This document shows positions 7,841 through 16,019 of a stretch of 28,464 nucleotides of DNA, in pieces. The notes beneath the pieces were generated by a model. That model was not told where the DNA came from. It made no database searches and saw only the letters and a list, made by a program, of their open reading frames with translations. Location of the stretch: the NCBI GenBank assembly GCA_003427395.1, contig BFEA01000204.1, forward strand, positions 658,468-686,931. The letters are read 5' to 3'. The translations under genes were made by a program, and so were the position numbers. The number at the start of each line of letters is the position of its first letter. The stretch's first letter is position 1. Origin of the DNA: Chara braunii (lineage: Eukaryota > Streptophyta > Charophyceae > Charales > Characeae).

Positions 7841-10093
7841 TCCCAGTCCCTTAGACGTGAAGTCAAACGGAAGTTAAAACATCCACAAATAGTTATATCA
7901 AAAAGATCGACCGTAGTCAATATAAATAAATATTCAATCTGAAATGACAACTAAAATGATCAAAATCATCATTAGATACATCCAATAACAAAAGATTTTA
8001 AAAAGAAACACCAATTCGACCGCCTCAGGTCAAATATCACAAAACAATCATACAACCGCCTGCCAGGAGTTGGCTATTGACAATAATATAGATGCAGCCG
8101 ACAAGGTAGTCGGCGGCCTTAGTCATGACTTGATGAGACGCGCTGCCAAAGTTATTCATCCCAACTAACGCCGACCTATGATTAAACACGCATACGCATG
8201 TCTCCATACATTCTCAATCTTCATGGATGACAGGTTGCTTCGCGGATGATTCTCAATCAGGTGCATGGCTTGAAGTGTTGCATGCCTCTCCTCTAGGAAG
8301 TGGTCTGTGGATACTCCTTCCCCTCGCCCGAGCCCGCAGACCCGGATCTCAGAGGTTGGGCCGTCACCACCAAGTTGGCAAAGTACCACCCCCGACAAGT
8401 CGGGTCCACTCCAAGTCGACAACAGGGCCGGCTCCGAAAGCATACGAACCCCCGCCTTGGATGCTTCCTAGAGAAAAAGAATGTGTTCACTGCAAGTTAC
8501 TTTCAACTACTCTCATTTGTCCTCAGTTCAGGGTAACTTAGACGAAAAGAAATCGAATGAGACAGAGAATGAGAATCATTCTAACAGGTACAGGTAGATA
8601 AAATCATTTAGGATAGAATGCGTCAATGTTGGGATAGAATGCGTCAATGTTGGGAAAACTAAGTCCAATTGACCGCATCTTCATTATATTCACAAGTTTT
8701 CTTTCAGGTACCCATTGAAATTATTCATTCCAAAATTCAAGTATTTTTGTCATGCAGGCGGGTGAAAGATAGAAAGAGGTCAATCCTTTTCTTCATCTCA
8801 AACAAGCATAATCAATCCTCTTTGCAAGCTTCCTTCTACCTACCTGCACACCACGTCAAACAACAAGATCAAGGAAAACCAATACAAACCCATACCCCAG
8901 TCAGACCTCACCTTTCACATGCATGACTCACACAACTTTCCTCTGCCTTTTCTTTTGAACATTCAAAACGACAAGGTCAAGCAAAGTGCGGGTTCAGCTA
9001 ACCGACCTTGAGTGAAGTTGAAGGCGACTCACTCAAGAAAGCCAAGAAATATTTCAGTCAAAGTTGAGAAAACGATCGCCGTTGAGACTGGAAATGTGCA
9101 GCTCACAACTCCACAACTCGTGGTCGTTCCACTGAACGACGACCACCTCACCCTCCAAATGCTCGTATGAGCGAAAGTCACCTCCACTGAAAGACTCAAG
9201 TGAGAAACCCTCCAGGAGGGTGTTCCTAACAATGAGTCACATGTGATCCCAACACTTCCAACTGTACTTCCCCCACCAAGGATACTCTCAACCAATTGCA
9301 AGTCCACGCCTTCTCCAGGTACCACGTACGCTCACAATAGCCACCCCAATATGTCGGTTCCGATCTTCAAAATCAGTCCCACCTGGTCCCAAAATGGTCC
9401 TAGACGGTCCCACGTTACCGCCACAGCACTGGATGGTCCCACTCTCAAATCCCGCTTGCGCTGCACGCCGCCAAAAAATAAAGGTGGCCCTGGTTGAAAC
9501 TGCATGTGCCGCGAGCCTCCCAAAAATAAGGATGTCCTTCTGGCGCAAACCGCAAGCGCCGCAACTCCAATAGTCACTGTCGCGAGTACTCACTCCGCGT
9601 CCTCCTCATGTCACCGGCCCAAGCACCACTACCGCACCTAATCGTGCATCAGCGTTAGCCCAACCTCTAGGCCACATTGGAATTCACCTTAACAGCCGCG
9701 CACCACAAAAAAATATGCGGACCACTGCTTGCTGCGCCGTCAACCCTATACCATGGCTGCCCCGCAACACCAGCGTCAGATCACACACAAAAAATGCCTC
9801 CACTGACGCAAAACCCGCATCAATCTTCCCTCACAATAGTGTTGCAGACGTGCTGCCAGTATTAAAAAAAATAACATCGACACCACCGCCAATCTCGGCA
9901 GCACGATCCCACCAGAAAATGTTGCTGCCACCCTGCCAAAAAAATGGTAGCACTTTCCCACTGACAACGTAACTGTCGCCGTGCCAAACACAAACGGCAA
10001 CACTTCCTCACTGACAACGTCGCTGCCGTCGTGCCATAAACAAACAGCAGCACTTCCGCACCACTGTCGTTAAATCCTGTGCAGCCGCCGCAA

Positions 10094-10111
10094 AATTTCG
10101 GCAGCGCTTCC
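10094..10111 (+). repeat. Shared motif AATTTCGGCAGCGCTTCC in copy A
   Basis: The same 18-base word, with zero to few changes, recurs in copy C (tandem, reverse complement, 13918 onward), at 24769 and 24855 in the second family, and as reverse complement in the 17230-17830 array. Confidence 0.75.
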
Positions 10112-10231
10112 GCGCCACTACCCAGAACGCAAAGCTGCCGCCGAAAAAATTCGGCAGCCTCTCCACTGCAGACCTCCATTCTCCACCTCAGCACCTCTAC
10201 CTCAGCACCTCCACCGGCAGCACCGCCCTCT

Positions 10232-10321
10232 CCAGCAGCATGCAGAAACCAGCCAGCATTCACTAAAGCGAATGCCCCAGCAACATGTAGAAACCAGCCA
10301 GCATTCACTCAAGTGAATGCC
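10232..10321 (+). repeat. Two tandem 45-base units in copy A
   Basis: Units begin at 10232 and 10277 with CCAGCAGCATGCAGAAACC and CCAGCAACATGTAGAAACC. Each ends in a short foldback; the second is GCATTCACT-CA-AGTGAATGC. Copy C has related GCCAGCATTCACC sequence near 13610-13635 on the - strand. Confidence 0.8.
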
Positions 10322-10698
10322 CCAGCAGCACTGCCACAAGTGTGCTGCTGCTGGGTGGAGTGCTGGCTTTTATAGCTAGCCGAAGGCATGTGGGCAGCTA
10401 CTTTGCCCACAGCCAGGCAAAAATTTGTCAGAGCTCCCGACCCTTGATCTAAATCGATGGCCAGGAGCTCTAAGCCTTGGTTTTCCCCTACGGCTGCCAA
10501 GGTCATCCATTCCCGGAAGCATCTGGCCTCTCCCGCAGGCCACATGCTCCATGAAATGGCTGTACCCAGCCATTTTCTGCAGTCTGTTCAACTGAACAGG
10601 CGCAGTCCCATCAGCCCCTAGAAGCTTCCAGGGGCTGTACCTGTTCTACGCCCACCGCCACGTTCGTGGCCGTTACTTTTTTTTTTTTTTTTTTTCCA

Positions 10699-10723
10699 CC
10701 CCCTCATTTTCTTTGTGAGGGGG
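10699..10723 (+). other. Hairpin, 8-base-pair stem
   Basis: CCCCCTCA (10699-10706) pairs with TGAGGGGG (10716-10723) around TTTTCTTTG. It is preceded by a T run of about 19 bases. Confidence 0.7.
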
Positions 10724-10730
10724 CAACTCG

Positions 10731-10746
10731 CCGTTCGAACGAACGG
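10731..10746 (+). other. CCGTTCG palindrome
   Basis: CCGTTCG-AA-CGAACGG. The same stem sequence, with longer loops, is reused at 11118-11138 in this copy and at 12655-12675 in copy C. Confidence 0.7.
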
Positions 10747-10820
10747 CCGCCCCCCCCCAAGTCATTTCACAGAGTCGAACTAGAGTCAAGCTCAACAGGG
10801 GTTTGTTTCCCCCCTTGCGC

Positions 10821-10852
10821 CCGTACCTAGGCGCTTATGGCGCCAGGTACGG
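10821..10852 (+). other. Hairpin, 13 base pairs with one bulge
   Basis: CCGTACCT (10821-10828) pairs with AGGTACGG (10845-10852) and GGCGC with GCGCC inside; the loop is TTATG and A10829 is bulged. In copy C the corresponding place (12984-13006) has CCTGGCGC pairing with GCGCCAGG and a different loop, so pairing is kept while sequence changes. Confidence 0.7.
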
Positions 10853-10914
10853 CTATCTGCAGCCCGTTGCTCAGAAGAACGGGCACAGACTTGGCCTTCA
10901 TAAATAAGGGGGGG

Positions 10915-10917
<3 letters not shown>

Positions 10918-10970
<53 letters not shown>
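10918..10970 (+). repeat. CT microsatellite inside copy A
   Basis: About 26 CT units directly upstream of the hairpin and ribozyme region. Copy C has a degraded equivalent (- strand, about 12865-12905). Confidence 0.95.
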
Positions 10971-10972
<2 letters not shown>

Positions 10973-11021
10973 AACGTAGCCGCCTTGGGCGGCAAATTCA
11001 TCCGATTTTGTCCATCCGTGG

Positions 11022-11080
11022 ATGGACTGTCGAGGCTCAGTCTCCTGATGAGTCGGTGGAAGTCCGACGAAACAGTTTGG
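11022..11080 (+). ncRNA. Type III hammerhead ribozyme
   Basis: All conserved core elements are present in the right order. GTC at 11029-11031 is the cleavage triplet, with predicted cut after C11031. Stem I is GAGG (11032-11035) with TCTC (11041-11044), one G-U pair, loop CTCAG. The core CTGATGA is at 11045-11051. Stem II is GTCGG (11052-11056) with CCGAC (11064-11068), five pairs, loop of seven. GAAA is at 11069-11072. Stem III pairs 11023-11030 with 11072-11079, five Watson-Crick and three G-U pairs. Open stem III makes it type III, the form known from plant retrozymes. An alternative hairpin, GTCCATC (11010-11016) with GATGGAC (11021-11027), would compete with stem III. The ribozyme is in the same sense as copy A; I find no hammerhead core at the equivalent place of copy C. 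Confidence 0.85.
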
Positions 11081-11117
11081 CACAGTCATGCTTTCTAAAG
11101 TGAGAGCCCGTTCCGGG

Positions 11118-11138
11118 CCGTTCGTAAAAAACGAACGG
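11118..11138 (+). other. Hairpin CCGTTCGT/ACGAACGG downstream of the ribozyme
   Basis: Eight-pair stem with loop AAAAA, followed by GGCACTTACTAAT. Copy C has the same stem with loop TTTTG (12655-12675) and the same kind of following sequence on its - strand, so position and stem are conserved while the loop changes. Confidence 0.75.
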
Positions 11139-11304
11139 GCACTTACTAATCTTACTTATAAAATTAAAAAAAAAAAACAACGAAATCTAAAAAGAAATCT
11201 AACTAGGAAAAATCTAAAACAATCTAGAAGAGAAAAAAATCTAAAAAGATTTAAAAAGAAAAAGAAAAAGAAAAAAAACAAAACACTTACCTTACTGTTA
11301 ACGG

Positions 11305-11382
11305 TCGCCTGTTCTTCAGGCGATGACTAGTGCACTAGGGATCTAAACGCCCCAGGCACTTCCCACGGCGCCAAGTGGCGCC
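11305..11382 (+). other. Two hairpins in copy A
   Basis: TCGCCTG (11305-11311) pairs with CAGGCGA (11317-11323) around TTCTT. GGCGCC pairs with GGCGCC around AAGT (11367-11382). Copy C carries the palindrome AGCGCCATATGGCGCT (12453-12468) at the equivalent site, with the outer pair changed from G-C to A-T. Confidence 0.6.
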
Positions 11383-11439
11383 TTACATTCTACTTTGTTT
11401 TTGTTCTTTTTTATTTATTTATTTATTTATTTTTTTCGT

Positions 11440-11515
11440 CGTTGGCTTATTGCCAACGGTCACTTCCCACGGTCTGCGGATATGTCGATGTGGGTTCGAG
11501 TCCTAATGGACTCAA
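11440..11515 (+). other. tRNA-like fragment with exact B box
   Basis: GGTTCGAGTCC (11493-11503) matches the pol III B-box consensus exactly. A partial A-box-like TGGCTTATTGCC starts at 11443, 50 bases upstream, and also forms the stem GTTGGC/GCCAAC. GAGTCC-TAAT-GGACTC folds across the end of the B box. Acceptor and D-stem pairing are not convincing, so this is not called a tRNA gene. Confidence 0.35.
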
Positions 11516-11520
11516 ACATG

Positions 11521-11576
11521 TTGGACCGTTTCTCGATTTATGCGTGTCATCCTTGCACAGGGCCATACTGATTCGC
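11521..11576 (-). pseudogene. U6 snRNA 3' half, antisense within copy A
   Basis: Read on the - strand, the segment gives ATCAGTATGGCCCTGTGCAA, GGATGACACGCATAAATCGA and GAAACGGTCCAA in succession. This is ordinary U6 from just before the AGC triad to the 3' end with only a few changes (AGC triad to AGT, one C lost, GCGC to GTGC, CAC to CAT, AATGG to ACGG). The 5' half of U6 (5' stem-loop, ACAGAGA box) is absent. The - strand continues into a tRNA T-arm-like fragment and then an A-rich AAAT tail (about 11437-11403), reminiscent of a retroposon end. It is probably a U6-derived part of a mobile element rather than a functional snRNA. Confidence 0.8.
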
Positions 11577-11633
11577 GCGCGGCCAATCTCGACCACGTGA
11601 TCTTACCGCGTCACTTCATATTGGAAAAGGGCA

Positions 11634-11772
11634 GCTCCAAAAGGAGCCAGTCCAATGGTACGGCGTTTGGGATTCGATCCCGGTATCCATCGGGTAAGGG
11701 TCCTGCACTGTATCCTACTGGGCTAGCTCCTATCACGATAGTGATAGGAGCAGCTCTTCTATATGAAGAGCT
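11634..11772 (-). ncRNA. tRNA-like core flanked by hairpins, antisense to copy A
   Basis: On the - strand, in order: AGCTCTTC-ATATA-GAAGAGCT (11772-11752, eight pairs); GCTCCTATCAC-TATC-GTGATAGGAGC (11751-11726, eleven perfect pairs); a perfect A box TAGCCCAGTAGG (11725-11714); a B box GGATCGAATCC (11679-11669) with one mismatch, about 46 bases from the A box; and GCTCCTTTTGGAGC (11647-11634). M1 at 6930-7075 has the same order and boxes, but the second hairpin uses other bases (CCTATTCCA with TGGAATAGG), so the stem is conserved by compensating changes. U6-like sequence follows about 60 bases further on the same strand. Confidence 0.65.
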
Positions 11773-12155
11773 TCGCCCTGTCTCTATCCCCCATATCGCG
11801 GCCTTGCACGCCGTGCTTGCCTGTGGCCCGGTAGGCCCTGCCTGCCTGCCTGTGGCCTTGCAAGCCTTGCCGGCAGGCCTTACCCCGTTGGCAGGCCGCG
11901 TGGCATCGGCCTATCAGCCCCGTGGCTCGATGTCAAGCTCCGCGGCCAGACAAAAAAAACTCCCCATTCCTTCTGCGCCGCGGCCCTATACCCGATGCAT
12001 CCCCCCTTTTTAGCCCATTCAGGCCCTAAATCACATAGGTCTAGTTTACCGTTCCCATGTCCGCATTTTCCGTCGGCTCCGACAAAAGCGAAGCATTACC
12101 ATTCACATCCGTTACTCCTGGACACCACACTCGCTCGGACTAACGTCCGAAAACT
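11773..12155. other. Centre of the inverted pair, no gene seen
   Basis: GC-rich sequence with repeated CCTTGC and CCTGCC words near 11800-11900. The open frame across 11540-12013 on the + strand runs through the antisense U6 and tRNA-like sequences and is an artefact. The word GGCCCTAAATCAC near 12024 matches GGCCCTGAATCAC on the opposite strand of M1. Confidence 0.5.
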
Positions 12156-12300
12156 CTTAGTCTGTCAGTCATAGGTTAGGTCTGAATAAACTTTTGGCAA
12201 ACGTCGTCTCATCAAATCCTTGAATTCAACGAAAGAGTCACACAACGTGCGACGTTGAAAAACCCCGACAAATACCCTTGTCAGGTTATTTGCCCCGACA
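12155..12300 (-). ncRNA. Upstream part of the antisense module (M2)
   Basis: Colinear with M1 at 6450-6600. CAAATA (12269-12274) pairs with TATTTG (12287-12292), where M1 has CAGAAAC with GTTTCTG. GTCGCAC/GTGTGAC pair next on the - strand (about 12256-12234). Then come TTTCGTTGAATTCAAGGA and the shared GCCAAAAGTTTATTCA motif. Different bases in both strands of equivalent stems suggest a maintained RNA fold. Confidence 0.5.
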
Positions 12301-12339
12301 GCGTGATCATCATGATCGCGCGGCTGCAATCAGCCACGC

Positions 12340-12403
12340 GGAAATCTGCGTGGCCCTGCGCAAGGATGAGACGCGCAAATTGAGAAATGATCCAATGTTT
12401 TTT
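12340..12403 (+). pseudogene. U6 snRNA 3' half at the end of copy C
   Basis: GTGGCCCTGCGCAAGGATGA, then GACGCGCAAATTGAGAAATG and ATCCAATG followed by a run of six T, reproduces the U6 3' half including the terminal T run that serves as a pol III terminator. It is antisense to copy C, as the U6 segment at 11521-11576 is antisense to copy A. The two are near mirror images about position 11960. The AGC triad is TGC here and the 5' half is missing. Confidence 0.75.
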
Positions 12404-12697
12404 ATTTTATTTATTTATTATTATTTTTTTTTAAGGAAAAAAAAAACTACGAAGCGCCATATGGCGCTCCATGAAGTATCAGGGGCACTTTAGCCGCACT
12501 GTACGTGATAGCGCCCTGAAAAACGGACGGCTGTTTAAGAAGTTTTTTGTTTTTTTTTTTTGGTTTTTGTGGATTTCTTTGTAAATTCGTTTTAGATTTT
12601 CTTGTTTCTAGATGCCATTGATTTCTTTTTCTTTTAGTAGAAATTAGTAAGTGTCCGTTCGTTTTTGACGAACGGGCTGTCATCTCAACAATAGAAC

Positions 12698-12726
12698 GAA
12701 TCTGCCACGAAAACGTGGCTAGATTC
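12698..12726. other. Strong hairpin at the ribozyme-equivalent region of copy C
   Basis: GAATCT-GCCACG-AAAA-CGTGGC-AGATTC, twelve pairs with a single bulged T at 12720. Confidence 0.8.
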
Positions 12727-13076
12727 CGGGCGCGAGTTTTTTTTTCCTGTGCTCGAATTACATGAAACTCGCTGCACACGTTTGGGTTCAGTTTGCCTCT
12801 CTCTCAGAAGCGCTTTCCCGACAGCTCGCCTATAGCTGGCAACGGCCGCGACTGTCGGGATGTTCACACTGAGAGAGATAGGGAGAGAGAGAGGGGGAAA
12901 GAAAGAGGACCTCTTACCTGCCCATGGCACGCAAGCGTTCACAGCAACGTTGCTTTTGATCCTTCGATGAGGAGGAGCCCGAACCTGGCGCTCTCCCTGC
13001 GCCAGGTATGAACGCGAGACTGGAAGAAAGAAGGCCCTCCCTGAGCTTGACTCTAGTTCGACTCAGTGAAAAGGCT

Positions 13077-13258
13077 GGGGGGGGGGGGGGGCCCCCGGTC
13101 TTTTTGGGGAAAGGGGGGGGGAGCGGGGAAGGGGAAAGGGGGGGGGGGGAGAAAAAGGGAAAAAAAAAAAAACAACCAAGAATGGGGGGGGGGGGGGAGA
13201 GCAGATACAGGGGTAGAAAGTAGAAGAAGAGGGGGGAAAAAAAAAAAAAAAAAAAAGA
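13077..13258. repeat. Homopolymer-rich tract (G and A runs)
   Basis: Alternating runs of G (up to about 16) and A (up to about 20). Translations are Gly/Lys artefacts. Run lengths are unlikely to be reliable. Confidence 0.9.
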
Positions 13259-13869
13259 GAATGTCGGCGAATCTAATCGCGACGCAGGGCCAGATGCAGG
13301 GGTAGAAACATCTGGACTTTGAGATGACAGCAGACTGTTGAACTTCAACAGTCTGCTCTATTTGGCTCTATATAATCATTTAGGGCTGCATCTGGCCGGG
13401 GGTAACGCCAGATGCATTACCAAGGCCTGGAACTTGGTTCCCCTAGGGGAACATCAAGTTTCTCAGCCCTTGATCGTGTTTGAGATCAAGGGTCAGGCCT
13501 CACCCCGAATTTTGGTTGGGGGCAAAGCAACTTCCCTCAGCCTCCAGCCATTTATAAAACAGCCAGCAGTCAGCCAACCAGCATTCATTTGTGGCTGGTG
13601 TTGCTAGCATTTCACTTGGGTGAATGCTGGCTGTTGGAGGAGGAGTTGTTGGTGGAGTGAGAGGGAGCTAAGTAGAGGTCTGCAAGTGAGGGAGGAGAAC
13701 TGCTGGAGGTGGCCATAGCTGTGAAGCACAGCCATAGCCGCCATCTCAGCGAGGGGAAGAGAGAGAGAAGCGCTGGAGGTCTGCAGGGAGCATGAGAGTG
13801 AGGGNAGCCATAGCTGCTGCTGCACTTGGTGGAGCGCAGGGGAGGTGCTGTTCGCTCGGCACGGCAATG

Positions 13870-14150
13870 ACAACATTTTTTAGGCGGCGACAGCACCAGG
13901 TTTGACGGCGGTAGTGCGGAAGCGCTGCCGAAATTTTGCGGCGCCAGCACCGAGTGTGACGGCGGTAGTGTGGAAGCGCTGCGAAATTTTGCGGCGCCAG
14001 CACCGGGATTGACGGCGGTGGTGTGGAAGCGCTGCCGAAATTTTGCGGCGACAGCGCCGGGTTTGACGTCGGTGGTGCAGAAGTGCTGCTGAATTTTTGC
14101 GGCAACGACACTGGGTTGTGTTAGTGGTGCGGAAGCGCTGCCAGTTTTTC
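13870..14150 (-). repeat. Five tandem units of 52-54 bases in copy C
   Basis: On the + strand each unit contains GGAAGCGCTGCCGAAATTTT followed by GCGGCGACAGCACC-type sequence and TTTGACGGCGGT. Unit anchors fall at 13918, 13972, 14025, 14079 and 14131. The 54-base period equals 18 codons, so an open frame with an 18-residue repeat appears on the - strand (13746-14111). I regard it as a by-product because units of 52 and 53 bases break the phase. Confidence 0.85.
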
Positions 14151-15020
14151 ACGGCGGAGGCGGCAGTATTCTTGCACTGACTATATAAAGCGGTAACTGG
14201 GCATTGGCACAGGGAAGGTACCGCAAAGTGGTGGTGCGTTGGAAAGTGGTGTGAGATCGACGCCGTAGTGGCGCAGTGAAATTGGGGGTGTGTGACGGCG
14301 ACGCTGGGACGCCGTCAGATTACTGGGAGGTGATTGTGTGTTGGGAGGGTGTCGCAGCAAGCGATCGTTCTAGGAAGTGGTGTGGATCGGTTTGCGGGCG
14401 GCTCGTTGTGACGATTGTCTCATCAGAAGCGTGATTTTACAAGGTTTTCTTGAGTGGGCCGTCTCTTCAACTTTACGCAGGGTCAATTTGACTCAGACCC
14501 CTTCACACCTGTGTGAACCCACACTTGCTTGACCCTGTTCTTTGAATGTTCACTGAAGAGATAAAGGAAGTTGTGTTTTGTCGGCATGTGCGAATGAAAG
14601 TCTAACGTGAGTTTGAATTGCATTGTTTTCTTTTGAACTTGTTATTTGACCTGATGTGTAGGTAGGTAGAAGGATGCCTGAAAAAAGGAGGAATCTGACC
14701 ATGACAATGGCAATGAGAGAATGGTGTTTGCTTTCTGTTGCTCTCTTGTATGTATGCTGAAGGGATGGTTAGTCAGTAGACGACGAGAAACGAAGCGATC
14801 ACACAAAGAAGAAGAAATCAGTTGGACATAGATTTTTCCTGATGATACCCATTCTTTCCCGAATGACCCTCTTTGTCTATGCCCGTCTGTCTGAATGATT
14901 TTTTCTCCTATGATCTCCTTTTTCGTCTAAGTTACCCTTGACGTCAGGCGGCAAAGAACCATTTTTGGCTGCCGTGGTAGCCGTCTTTCCCTTTCCTAGG
15001 AGGTATCTGAGGCGGGGGTT

Positions 15021-15140
15021 CGTTGCCTTAGGGGCCGACTCTGCTATCGACTTGGAGTGGATCGCTTTTGCGGGGGGATATGTTGCCTTAGGGGCCGGCT
15101 CTGCTATCGACTTGGAGTGGACCGCTTTTGCGGGGGGATA
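15021..15140 (+). repeat. Exact 60-base tandem duplication in copy C
   Basis: Units 15021-15080 and 15081-15140 differ at only three positions (first base C/T, 15038 A/G, 15062 T/C). Copies A and B have the corresponding sequence once, so the duplication happened after copy C separated. Confidence 0.95.
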
Positions 15141-16019
15141 CCATGCTGTTGTGGTGGAGCAAGCCAACCATGACAAGAGTGCCTAGCCGCGCTCTGTTTC
15201 AACTAGTAGCCATGAACCGAGCTTCTTGTGGCTCAATTCTCCATGCACGAGTGACCTTTAAAATGACCACTAAGGGGTATGGTATGGCAGTTCCCCTTAA
15301 CGCGAGGCGTTAAAAACTTACGGCTCTTCCGTGAGTAGGCGCATGTCCTTTCCCTAGGAGGTGGTCTAGGATACCTCTCGTCCTCACCCGAGCGAACCTC
15401 GAATCTCAGAAGTCGAGGGTCGATATGACGAGTAAGACTTGGATAGCTAGAGCTGGGAACGATCCTTTTTAGCAGGGTCAACGAGGGCAAGGAGGACAAA
15501 GCAACCAACAAAATTTGAAAGCGGATCCTTGACCTGAATGGGGCATCCAATGTTCGATTGTTCAAGTCGATCACTGACTTGTATAGTGGTAGCCGGAATA
15601 CTTGCAGATGACATTCACACCACAGTTTGAAAGATAGTGAAGTCACCATTAAAGCAATGGTATCCTAGCTCTACTTGAGATTTGGGAGATGTTTGCGTTT
15701 CTCTTCTAGAAGTCAGTGTGGGGCGGAATGAAAGAGCTTGGCAACGCACCTCATTAAGTCGAAAAAGTCGTGACAGCCCAGCCGTCTGGCAGGCAGAGTG
15801 GAGATACTTTGGTCAGACGCCATTTGAGCGTCGCCTTGTGTATTGGTCATGCCTTGATCTTTTATTGATATGTGTTGTTTTGAGTCAAGTTAACCTTTGT
15901 CGTATGCATGATTGTGTTATATATAGGCTGATCCCTGAAGATAAGTCAACTTACGTTGACCTGAGGATTCTTTTGAAAGTGTTTTGTCTGATTAACTTTT
16001 GATTGTCTTTGAGAGAAGG

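Larger units (their letters stand above)
7352..11520 (+). mobile_element. Large non-coding element, copy A (left arm of inverted pair)
   Basis: Starts TGTCAAGCGCATTGG and is colinear with copy B (26403 onward) for about 1.7 kb and with copy C (16488 downward, - strand) for about 4.1 kb. Landmarks: 5' structured module (7352-7840); a GCCAAAGTTATTCAT motif (about 8131-8180); a block with CTAGGAAGTGGTCTG (about 8294); a block ending TGACCTTGAGTGAAG-like sequence (about 9004); GGTCCCA-rich DNA (9375-9450); the GGCAGCGCTTCC motif (10094-10111); a 45-base direct repeat; a TTTTATA stretch near 10370; a hairpin field (10699-11140) and a hammerhead ribozyme. No protein domain is encoded. The TGTC start and length suggest a long LTR or a LARD-type non-autonomous retroelement, but I found no second flanking LTR, primer-binding site or clear target-site duplication. 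Confidence 0.7.

Noticed and set aside
8131-8145. TTGATGAGAC and similar words in copies A and B as ribozyme cores
   Set aside because: The conserved CTGA is altered and CGAAAC is missing in all copies; this is part of the shared GCCAAAGTTATTCAT block.
11440-11515. Functional tRNA gene
   Set aside because: The B box is exact but the A box is poor, box spacing is too long and acceptor and D stems do not pair.
11540-12013. 157-residue open frame on the + strand
   Set aside because: It reads through antisense U6 sequence, tRNA-like boxes and perfect hairpins. The base pattern is explained by RNA structure, not codons.
13746-14111. Open frame on the - strand with an apparent 18-residue repeat
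   Set aside because: The repeat follows from a 54-base tandem DNA unit; units of 52 and 53 bases break the frame and similar frames open in other phases.
14400-14430. CTGATGAGAC on the - strand as a second hammerhead
   Set aside because: No GAAA follows a stem II and no GTC triplet pairs upstream; only the short word matches.
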